Source: Paludibacteraceae bacterium
GTDB taxonomy: Bacteria > Bacteroidota > Bacteroidia > Bacteroidales > Paludibacteraceae
DNA: 17,344 nucleotides
Direction: 5' to 3'
NCBI GenBank assembly: GCA_023227695.1
Contig: JALNVE010000027.1
Location: forward strand, 1-17,344
In this document: positions 5,012 to 12,531 of the stretch, piece after piece
Layout: each line of letters opens with the position of its first letter
How positions within the stretch are numbered: the stretch's first letter is position 1
The notes under the pieces: generated by a model
What the model was told of the DNA's origin: nothing
The model's input: the letters and a program-made list of their open reading frames with translations, nothing else
Database searches by the model: none
Made by a program: the position numbers and the translations under genes

Positions 5012-8000
5012 TTAACGCCTTAATAAGGTGAAGTGTCCTACATATTGTCTGTCAATCTCTTCTATGTTTATGATATACCAATAATCGGTAGATGGCATTT
5101 CGTTTCCATTGTAAGTGCCATCCCAACTCATTGTTGGGTCGTTGTATTGATAGAGTTGCTTTCCGAATCTGTCAAAGATCTGTACCGTAAAAACTTCAAA
5201 CTTATCTAAGTTAGAGATTTTCCAAACATCATTTGTTCCATCTCCGTCAGGAGTGAAGAAATCAGGAACTATGATGTGGTAGGTTGGAGTAGTTAATGTG
5301 GTGTCGTCCATACAGCCTAGCTCATCTTTTATCCTGATGGTATATGTTGTAGAATAATGGATCTTCTCAAATACGTTGGATGTTGTAAATCCAGAGCCGA
5401 AATTGTATTCGTAACTACCTGTACCACCATTAGCGTTGAAGGCTATGCTGTGATAGCCTACATATTCGTAGCTTGTGATGGTTGGTAGAGGAGCTACCGT
5501 TACTGTGGTGGATTTCTCCTCTTTACATAAACCATTTGTTGCCCTTAGGTAATACGTGGTAGTTTCTTTTGGATTTACCAAGATCCTGTTTCCTTCGTAA
5601 TCTATTTCAGAGAAGTTTGGCGTTGTAGCCCACTGGTACTTGTAAGAGGTATTGAAAGGACTACTTTGCAGATAAGTACTCTCTCCATAACAGATGCTGG
5701 TGTCGGCAAGATTGACATTGACTTTTGCATCTACGTTGATAGTGGTTGTTTTGTTGCCAGCAGGACAACCTGATTCAGTGAATGCTGTTACCTTGTATTT
5801 GGTTGACTTTTGAGGCGAGAGTATCAATGTCTGGCTTCCTGTTGTCAAAGCAGAGAATGTATTTGAGTTGATAGCTGCCTGTTCCCAAACTAAAGATGTC
5901 TCATAAGGGAAGTCTGTGCTGACGGTTATCTCTTCGCCTTCGCAGATGGAGTCTGTAGAGATGGAGAGGTTAAACGTAGGTACAAAGTCAACATAAACTG
6001 TCTGGGTGTCGGTTGCAGTTGGGCAGTATTTTGCTGTAGCAGAGACCTGGTACTTCGTTGTGACGCTAGGTTTAACGAAGATCGATTTTTTGTCTGTTGC
6101 TATCTGACCGTTTTCTGTCACATCATCCCAGATGATGCTAAGAGGAGTTCCCTCCGTGATGGCTTTGAGCTCAACATTCTGTCCTGGGCAGAGTTTGTTT
6201 TCTCCTTCAAGTGTTATGCGTACGGAGTCTTCTACCTCAACTGCAATTTCGTTAGATTTTATATCAGGACAAATTTGACTGCCAGAAACTGTAATTCTGT
6301 AGGTGCTACTCTTTGTTGGATTGTCAGTTTTTTGAGTGCTGATCTCTGTAGAGAATGTGCTGTAGTCTGTCTCGCCTTCCTCTTTTTTCTCCCATTTAAC
6401 GGAAGTGGTTGCTCCGTATTGGGCTGATAACTGAACCTCGTCATTTTGACAGATGCCTTTAGTCGAAGCCGAAATAACTGGTATTACAGGGGTCTCAACT
6501 TTAACAGGAATCGTAATGACTAGAGTCGGACAGTAAGCACTGTTTGCATAGAGCGTATATTCACAGTCTTCTGTAGGGGTATCTTTAGCGTTGAGAGTTT
6601 GACTCACTGTTGTGTTTGTCGTTTGAGATTTTCTTCTCCATCCGAAATCCAAATATGCACCAGTTAATAAAGTGGCATTTAAATCAATCACAGTTCCGCT
6701 ACAGATGCTTTCTGGAATAGGATCGTATGCCAATCGTATTGAGTCATCGACGATGATTTCAATCTCATTGGAAGCCTCTTTCGGACAAACATTTTCTCCG
6801 ATAGAAACAATCCTGAAAATAGAAGTTTCTGTAAGTGTAACATCTTTGTTTTGAATAGGAGTCTCATCTATCGTTTCAAATTGAGAACTAGAAACGGTGT
6901 GCACCTCCCATCTGATGCTATCTGCATTGCTTACTTGGGCAAAAAGCCTTGTTGTACTGTTTGTGCAGATTCGGTTTTTGTCTGCTAATAATTCCAATTT
7001 AGCAGGTTGCTCTACTGTGACGGTACTTGTCTTTGTTACAGCAGGACAAACACTGCCGCTGAAGGTAACTTTGTAGACAGTCGTTTCAGAAGGGGTTTCG
7101 TCAAACGTTGTGCTTTCTGGAACGAAGACCTCTTCTGCATTCCCTCCAATTTTCTTGGTGAACGTTGATTGGTCAAGTTTTCCCTCTTTCAGTTTAGCTC
7201 GAATGCTGATCTCTGTGCCTTTGCAGATGGTCTGGTCTTTTGTAAGACTGAACTTAATGGAGTCTTCTTTTTCTACTAAAACAGAGATTGGTTCTGCCAA
7301 TGGGCAAACTGCTGTCTGTGTTTGTTTCAACTCAAAGATTCTATTCTCTGTGATGACCTCTTGACGGGTCTTAGCTCCGCTTCCGTCTTCCATGAAATTC
7401 TCTTCTTTTGGTTGCTCAATAGAAGAATCGTCAGCTGGACGACTGATGAATGAAACATGGTCAAAGTTGGTTGCGTCGAAGTCAATGGTCACTTCAGAGT
7501 TTACGCACACAAGATTGTCAGAAATGTTGAGGGAAAGAGTTGTTGGCTCTTCTATCTCCACATGTAAAGTTTCGCTCTTGCTTGGACATACTTTTGCTTC
7601 AACAGAAACTCGGTAGTCTGTTGGTGATGTTGGTGATTCTTTGTGTGAGAAACCAGTTGCGGTTGTTATTTCAGAGAAATTGCTGTCGCCTGTTTTCTTA
7701 GATTCCCATTTCAATAGGTCTGCGTCGAAGTTGTAGTTGCTTACGCTTATAGTCATCTCAGAACCCAAGCAGATCGTGTCTTTGTCTAATCCAGCTTCAA
7801 ACTTGACAGAGTCTTCAACGAAGATGGTGACAATGTTTGTTATGCCCGATGGACATTGACCTGTACCCTCTGCTGTGATTCTATACTGAGTGGATTGTGT
7901 AGGGGTAAGCGTCTTTGTAATATCTGTTGATTGATCGAAAGATACAAATGGAGCTGTAGAATCCGTTCTCGACATCCAATTCAAGACGTTGATGTTTGTT

Positions 8001-11000
8001 CCGTTAACGGTTAAGTTAACAGATGATTGCTCGCATATAGAATCTTTGTCTGAAGACAAATCAATTTTTGTAGGATGAATGACATCGAAATTGTTTTCAA
8101 GGATGAGAGATGGACATTTGTCTCCTACGTATGTTATTCGAGTTTGCTGATTTTCATCAGCAGATCCGATGGAGTATTCTGTTTGTGTTCCTTCTGTGAT
8201 AGTCGTATATACTGTTTCTGTACCTTTTTTCGCTTCCCATGTGTAAGAGTTGATGAATCCCGTTACGCTTGTTTTGATGGTGATAGGATCGCCTTCGCAA
8301 ACAGTTGTGTCTTTGCTGATTGTTCCTCTTATGGAGTCTTGAACAGTGATGTTCAAAGTCAACGTGTCTGAAAAACAGACACTGTCGTTTGCGGAAAGAG
8401 TTATTTCAGTCTCTTTTATGACGCCAACAACGGTATGGTTGTCTTGGTTTGTCTCCGTATTGTCCCACATATATTTGGTAGGATTGCCTTCGACCAAAAC
8501 ATCCGTTAACTCAATGTTAGAACCTTCGCAGACGATTGTGTCGGTTGGCAATTTAAGCTTAATCGCTTTGCTGACTCTTATTTTAGCGTGAATCGTGTCA
8601 GAATGACAAGTGTCATTCACTGCATAAACTCTATATTCGGTGTCAATCGTTGGTAATACGGATAAGGTGTCACTGTCGTCGGTTCCTTTTGTCCATTCCG
8701 TTTCTCCCATTTCTTTGTATGCCCAAACAATGCTGTCGATGGTTGCCGTTTGGTCGTAAGTGGCGATGAGCTGAACCATCTCCGTATGGTTGCTGCAAAT
8801 GACAGAATCTGTCAGCTCAAGAGAGATGTCTGGTACATCGCAATGACAAGAGACGGTTGAGATGTTTGTTATGGTGTAGACATAACAAGAATTGTCCGGA
8901 CGACCTTTTGCTGCAATCTGTTGTGGAATTTCTGGCTCTGGGCCTGAAATGACCACGCGGTAACGTGTGCCGTTTGGATTGCTTTCCAAAAGAATCTTGA
9001 CCGAATCGATGTTATATCCGCTCTCGTTCATGGATTCCCATGTTACTCCTTCGTCCAATGACTTTTGAAATAAGCAATATAGTTTTGCTCCGTATATCTT
9101 ATTCCAATCGGTTAAATCAGATAATTCGAGAGTTACGGAATCACCACAAATGCCTGTATAGTTGGTGTCTTTATCTGCAGTAAGTTCAACCAAAGGTGCT
9201 TTCACGTGACATGAAATGAGTGAGATGTCATCCATGGCCAAATCATTTCCTTTGTCTCCGTTGCCTGCATGGTCGTAGATTCGGAGTGTGATGGATTTGT
9301 TATCTCCCGAATTGAAACTTACGCCATAGTTGTTCCAAATGGATGTTCCGAATGGAGAGTTGGGTATGTCGCCAGAATCTTCTTTGCCGAGTACTGTGAT
9401 TCCGTCTTCACCAACAATTTCGAAGGTGAGGTTGCAATAAACGCCTTCCGTGTCACCGTTAGCCAATCTTTTAGAGATGGAAGTGGCAAATGTAGAGAAG
9501 AAATAGTCTGTATTGGCGCAAGGCTCGAAATCGATTTTCTGCTCGTAAATCACTTTGTCCTTCATGGCTTCATCAATGTTGATGACAATCAGACCGCCAT
9601 CTTTATTGCCAGTGTGGTCACGACCACCAGAGAACCAGTTTGCTGCATATTTTGTGTCAGAGACAACGGAATATTCTCCGTCATCAGTGTTGCCGGAACT
9701 TCTGTAATCATGACCTTTTAGATTGCTGCTCTCTTTTCTTGAATTGGGAGCAACAGAGCCAAAATCGTCTTTCCAAACAACTAAACGATCCTCTGCAAAT
9801 TCGCAGGTTGGAGGTGTGCATTGTAAGGAGACCTCATTTGTGATAAAGAACTTATCACAGCCGTCGCTGGCTATGCCGTTGGTTGCAACCTCATTGGCTA
9901 CAATGGAGTTTTCTGCTAAAACAACGCGGTAGAGCTCCTTTGTGCCGTCTTCGCTGCTTGTAGATGTGATGGATTGCACATCATTGCCGCTTTCTGTGAG
10001 AGTTTGCCAAGTCAATCCGCCGTTGTCAGATCGTTGCCATAAACAGTAGACAGACGATCCGAATTCGTCTTGCCAATCGGTTAAGTCGGAGAGGTCAATC
10101 TCTTTTTTCTCTTCACAAGGAAAATCACTTAAGTCTGTCAACACCGGATCTTTTTCAATAAATAAAGATGCGGTAGGTAACTTCTCTCCACAAATAAGAA
10201 CGGAAATGTCATCAAAAACAATTTGTCTGTCTTGAGTTGTATTAGTGTTGATGAGTTGAAGTGTGATATCACCTTGGTAATTTTCCGGAACTATAAAATC
10301 GGCGTAGAAATGAGTCCATGAATATTCAAGGGTTCCTCCTGCTGAAACTTTACAACCGGTTGCTGATAGGGTATCTTTGTTGTTGTTTAAAACAACTGCT
10401 GTGAAAGTTGCTTCAGACCACTGTTGATTGATATCAGCGAAGAGAGAGAACATGTAAGTCTTGCAGCTACAGAATTTTGCATTGAGTGTCTTTTCGTAGA
10501 AAACTGTAGGGGTAGTGACTTTGGGTAAAATGGCGTATAACATAGCACCATCAATGTCTCCCGTATGGTCGTTTGGACGAGGGTTTCCTGTGTCCCAATC
10601 GTTTTTTTTCGTATTCTTTGGGTCTGAAACCAAGGCATAACCACCTGCTGTGGGTGAATCGCCATTAAAGAGGGTTAAGTTTTGAACATCTGCACAAGCA
10701 TTAAAATCGGTTGAAGTTGCTGTCCCGAAATCTTCATTGAAGATGGACATCAAATCTTTTGAGTAAGTACAGTTGGCTCTTGGTTTTGAAGCTGCTAATG
10801 TGTTGGAGATGGAGAATTTGTAACAACCATCATCAGGACCTCCGTTTGTGCTGATTTGTCCGGCTACTTCTTTGGCTTTAGCCTCTGTTTCGGCACCTGT
10901 TATGATGACTCTGTATCGGATGTTTTTTGTCACATCCACCTCCATCTGAGCCTTTCTCTTATCTATACCGCTGGTAGGTTCGGGAATGTCAGTCCATGTA

Positions 11001-11926
11001 AATCCGTTTTCGGATTCTTGCCATAAAAAGTATATCTTATCATAAAGGGTCTTCCATTTGGTTAAAATAGAGTCTGCAATAGAGTAGGAAGATGTATATC
11101 GGCACCCCTGGTTTTGGTTGATGGCACTGATGGTGCTGCTTTCAATATCTGGGTCTGGTACATCTTCAGTGTCGAATCGGTAGAGCGTGATGTCATCCAA
11201 AGCAAAGTCGTTTCCTGCTTCGCAAGATTCCCAAGGTTCCAATTCTGAAGCTTTTTTGTCTTTGGTACAAAGTGCGTTATTTACAACTTGTAGTGTAATG
11301 GAGTTGTTGCCGGAAGAGTTGAACTTAATTCCGTATTCAGACCATTTATGTTCTGCTTTTGGGTTGTTTGAATCTGGACCATACATTTCCCAAAAAGGAA
11401 TGCTGTCTGTGCTTAATTCTTCAATAGTACTACCGTCGTCGCCTAATATTCTCAAAATCAGATTGGCAGGTGTGCAACTGAAACTTGTTATGCTGGCTGC
11501 GTATATGGAAAAATAATAGTCGTTGTTGCTACAGAGAGGGAAGTTGATTTTCTGCTCATAAATAACTTGTCCTTCAAGAGTTCCGTCGGTGTTTACAACC
11601 AACATGCCTCCATTCTCGTTTCCTGTATGGTCGCGTCCGTTGGTGAAGAAATGCTGTGCATTGGGCTGATGAACTGTAAAACACCAATAAGTACTGTTGG
11701 CGATGGCGTATGAACCATCTTGTACACTTGCTGTGGTATCTCCTTGAAAGGTGTGTCCGGGCATGCTTTTAGATGGGTCGGCGAAGTCTATTCTCGTAGA
11801 ATCGTCAACTACACCAAAATCATCTGTCCATACCTGGTTCATGGTTTGGGAGCGCACATTGATGAATAAGGTTAGTAATAAAAAAAATACCAATAGATGG
11901 TTGTGAGTGTGTTTTAAGTGTACCAT
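5012..11926 (-). CDS. Giant T9SS-exported multidomain surface protein (Ig-like repeats, type B sorting domain)
   Basis: This 2304-residue protein starts with a signal peptide (His/Lys-rich start, then LLVFFLLLTLFINVRS, cleavage near 26). Three jelly-roll-like modules follow at about 33-251, 396-579 and 718-906, each beginning with D/E-D-F-G and ending in a DDI motif (ALDDITLY, VFDDISVL, AMDDISLI). Each is followed by a linker domain with an LWQ/LFQ...TW core (about 252-397, 580-719, 907-1031). Residues 1032-2145 hold thirteen Ig-like repeats of about 86 residues, each with a cysteine near its start (as in DSICEG) and one near its end (as in GQCPS), suggesting disulfides. A fourteenth, cysteine-poor repeat follows at 2146-2217. 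Residues 2218-2304 are a gliding-motility-associated C-terminal domain (CHU_C / TIGR04131 type): FFTPDGDGTNDVW, IFDRFGKQLY, SWDGTYNG and the end GHFTLLRR. This sends the protein through the type IX secretion system. A cell-surface adhesin or extended stalk is the likely role (inference); no enzyme domain is seen and the ligand is unknown. The frame is intact. Confidence 0.9.
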   Translation of the reverse strand: MVHLKHTHNHLLVFFLLLTLFINVRSQTMNQVWTDDFGVVDDSTRIDFADPSKSMPGHTFQGDTTASVQDGSYAIANSTYWCFTVHQPNAQHFFTNGRDHTGNENGGMLVVNTDGTLEGQVIYEQKINFPLCSNNDYYFSIYAASITSFSCTPANLILRILGDDGSTIEELSTDSIPFWEMYGPDSNNPKAEHKWSEYGIKFNSSGNNSITLQVVNNALCTKDKKASELEPWESCEAGNDFALDDITLYRFDTEDVPDPDIESSTISAINQNQGCRYTSSYSIADSILTKWKTLYDKIYFLWQESENGFTWTDIPEPTSGIDKRKAQMEVDVTKNIRYRVIITGAETEAKAKEVAGQISTNGGPDDGCYKFSISNTLAASKPRANCTYSKDLMSIFNEDFGTATSTDFNACADVQNLTLFNGDSPTAGGYALVSDPKNTKKNDWDTGNPRPNDHTGDIDGAMLYAILPKVTTPTVFYEKTLNAKFCSCKTYMFSLFADINQQWSEATFTAVVLNNNKDTLSATGCKVSAGGTLEYSWTHFYADFIVPENYQGDITLQLINTNTTQDRQIVFDDISVLICGEKLPTASLFIEKDPVLTDLSDFPCEEKKEIDLSDLTDWQDEFGSSVYCLWQRSDNGGLTWQTLTESGNDVQSITSTSSEDGTKELYRVVLAENSIVANEVATNGIASDGCDKFFITNEVSLQCTPPTCEFAEDRLVVWKDDFGSVAPNSRKESSNLKGHDYRSSGNTDDGEYSVVSDTKYAANWFSGGRDHTGNKDGGLIVINIDEAMKDKVIYEQKIDFEPCANTDYFFSTFATSISKRLANGDTEGVYCNLTFEIVGEDGITVLGKEDSGDIPNSPFGTSIWNNYGVSFNSGDNKSITLRIYDHAGNGDKGNDLAMDDISLISCHVKAPLVELTADKDTNYTGICGDSVTLELSDLTDWNKIYGAKLYCLFQKSLDEGVTWESMNESGYNIDSVKILLESNPNGTRYRVVISGPEPEIPQQIAAKGRPDNSCYVYTITNISTVSCHCDVPDISLELTDSVICSNHTEMVQLIATYDQTATIDSIVWAYKEMGETEWTKGTDDSDTLSVLPTIDTEYRVYAVNDTCHSDTIHAKIRVSKAIKLKLPTDTIVCEGSNIELTDVLVEGNPTKYMWDNTETNQDNHTVVGVIKETEITLSANDSVCFSDTLTLNITVQDSIRGTISKDTTVCEGDPITIKTSVTGFINSYTWEAKKGTETVYTTITEGTQTEYSIGSADENQQTRITYVGDKCPSLILENNFDVIHPTKIDLSSDKDSICEQSSVNLTVNGTNINVLNWMSRTDSTAPFVSFDQSTDITKTLTPTQSTQYRITAEGTGQCPSGITNIVTIFVEDSVKFEAGLDKDTICLGSEMTISVSNYNFDADLLKWESKKTGDSNFSEITTATGFSHKESPTSPTDYRVSVEAKVCPSKSETLHVEIEEPTTLSLNISDNLVCVNSEVTIDFDATNFDHVSFISRPADDSSIEQPKEENFMEDGSGAKTRQEVITENRIFELKQTQTAVCPLAEPISVLVEKEDSIKFSLTKDQTICKGTEISIRAKLKEGKLDQSTFTKKIGGNAEEVFVPESTTFDETPSETTVYKVTFSGSVCPAVTKTSTVTVEQPAKLELLADKNRICTNSTTRLFAQVSNADSIRWEVHTVSSSQFETIDETPIQNKDVTLTETSIFRIVSIGENVCPKEASNEIEIIVDDSIRLAYDPIPESICSGTVIDLNATLLTGAYLDFGWRRKSQTTNTTVSQTLNAKDTPTEDCEYTLYANSAYCPTLVITIPVKVETPVIPVISASTKGICQNDEVQLSAQYGATTSVKWEKKEEGETDYSTFSTEISTQKTDNPTKSSTYRITVSGSQICPDIKSNEIAVEVEDSVRITLEGENKLCPGQNVELKAITEGTPLSIIWDDVTENGQIATDKKSIFVKPSVTTKYQVSATAKYCPTATDTQTVYVDFVPTFNLSISTDSICEGEEITVSTDFPYETSLVWEQAAINSNTFSALTTGSQTLILSPQKSTKYKVTAFTESGCPAGNKTTTINVDAKVNVNLADTSICYGESTYLQSSPFNTSYKYQWATTPNFSEIDYEGNRILVNPKETTTYYLRATNGLCKEEKSTTVTVAPLPTITSYEYVGYHSIAFNANGGTGSYEYNFGSGFTTSNVFEKIHYSTTYTIRIKDELGCMDDTTLTTPTYHIIVPDFFTPDGDGTNDVWKISNLDKFEVFTVQIFDRFGKQLYQYNDPTMSWDGTYNGNEMPSTDYWYIINIEEIDRQYVGHFTLLRR
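5492..8833 (-). repeat. Thirteen tandem Ig-like repeats within the giant gene
   Basis: The region codes for residues 1032-2145, thirteen repeats averaging 86 residues. Nearly every repeat shows the pattern (I/V/L)C-x-G/N near residue 12, a W or aromatic near the middle, a T-x-Y/F-R/K-(V/I) strand, and a (C)P or C shortly before the end. The sequences are well diverged, so the array is not a recent expansion. Confidence 0.8.
5729..8338 (-). repeat. Five alternating two-domain super-repeats (about 174 residues each)
   Basis: Repeats 3 to 12 of the Ig-like array alternate by their linker. Odd members begin DS(I/V) with a basic or polar next residue (DSIRGT, DSVKFE, DSIKFS, DSIRLA, DSVRIT). Even members begin with a proline-containing linker (HPTKID, EPTTLS, QPAKLE, TPVIPV, FVPTFN). 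The unit of duplication therefore appears to be a pair of domains, 2610 nt over five pairs. Confidence 0.65.
8834..11830 (-). repeat. Three copies of a jelly-roll plus linker unit
   Basis: Residues 33-1031 contain three units of about 320 residues. Shared landmarks are DDFG at the start, NGRDHTGN or NDHTGD with GGM/GAM and VIYEQKI-like strands in the middle, a C-S/A-x-x-D/K-Y-F/M-F-S core, a DDI end, then a linker with LWQ-S-x-x-G-x-TW and a G-x-x-D-x-C-x-x-x-x-I-x-N end. Copies 1 and 3 are closer to each other; copy 2 is shorter and more divergent. Confidence 0.75.
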
Positions 11927-11955
11927 TATATAAAGACTAAAAAGAGATTTGATGA

Positions 11956-12004
11956 ACTATAGTTTCCCCCAAAAAGTATAGTCCAAAACTGATTTTCAAA
12001 TTTA
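11956..12004 (-). promoter_or_regulatory. Candidate promoter and leader hairpin of the giant gene
   Basis: TAAATTTG on the minus strand at 11997-12004 fits the -7 consensus and predicts a start near 11991, giving a leader of about 65 nt. No good -33 TTTG is present. The first part of the leader can fold: ACTATA and TATAGT (11956-11961 with 11977-11982), plus TTT/AAA inside, around a G-rich loop (five G in the RNA). The flanking stretch 12005-12191 is AT-rich with no recognisable feature. Confidence 0.4.
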
Positions 12005-12191
12005 ATTATTATTCTCATAGAGAGAAAGAAAAGAAAAACAATTTTTATAGAATCATCTTTTTTTAATTAAAAGTATAAGAAGCTGTTTTGGTTTTCTATC
12101 ATCTATTATTTATTTAAGCCCAAATGGTAGTTTTTCTATAGCCTTTCTGATCTGTAGTAGGAGATTTCTGTTTTTTGTATGAATGGTTTTC

Positions 12192-12479
12192 TCAATAAGG
12201 AAATATGATTTCGCATATCTTATATATGAGAAAAACATGAACTGTCAGAATGAAAGGTATGGCAAAGATGAATTTCATGTGCTGAGTTTTATGACGAAGT
12301 GCGAACATCGCTATTAAGGCGCCAATGGAACCTCCAATAGCGGCAAGCGAAAGCAAATTTTTCTCAGAAACGCGTCTGCTGCCTTTCTTGGACAGACTTT
12401 TGTCTCTAGCATATACACTGAATGTGAATATGTTGATGATAAGTAGATAGCACAAGGCTATTGTGATGAACTGATTCAC
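12192..12479 (-). CDS. DUF1294 family small membrane protein
   Basis: This 95-residue inner-membrane protein has an N-terminal membrane segment (about 3-22) and a second at about 69-90, with a weaker hydrophobic stretch at 43-60. The DUF1294 signature is clear: RDK (25-27), RRVSEKNLLSLAAIGGSIGAL (35-55) and RHKT (62-65). The function is not known. The start is GTG at 12477-12479: an in-frame TAA lies just upstream and no ATG fits. It follows the DUF3078 gene by 52 nt, with an apparent terminator hairpin in that gap and no visible promoter of its own, so it probably depends on read-through. Confidence 0.85.
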   Translation of the reverse strand: MNQFITIALCYLLIINIFTFSVYARDKSLSKKGSRRVSEKNLLSLAAIGGSIGALIAMFALRHKTQHMKFIFAIPFILTVHVFLIYKICEIIFPY

Positions 12480-12490
12480 TTTGTGATGTT

Positions 12491-12513
12491 AAAAAGGGAG
12501 CGCACGTTGCTCC
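12491..12513 (-). terminator. Short terminator-like hairpin after the DUF3078 gene
   Basis: GGAGC (12497-12501) pairs with GCTCC (12509-12513) around a 7-nt loop. On the minus strand the stem is followed by five T (complement of 12491-12495). It lies about 20 nt after the DUF3078 stop and about 12 nt before the GTG of the DUF1294 gene. It is weak, so partial read-through is plausible. Confidence 0.55.
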
Positions 12514-12531
12514 ATGTGTTTCTTGTATGGG

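Noticed and set aside
5492..8833. Possible CRISPR array or DNA-level tandem repeat
   Set aside because: The repetition is at the protein level with diverged DNA. There are no short identical repeats with unique spacers.
9269..9721. A 150-codon plus-strand open frame opposite the giant gene
   Set aside because: It is antisense to the third jelly-roll module, which is conserved with the other two copies in the minus frame. No promoter or signal supports it.
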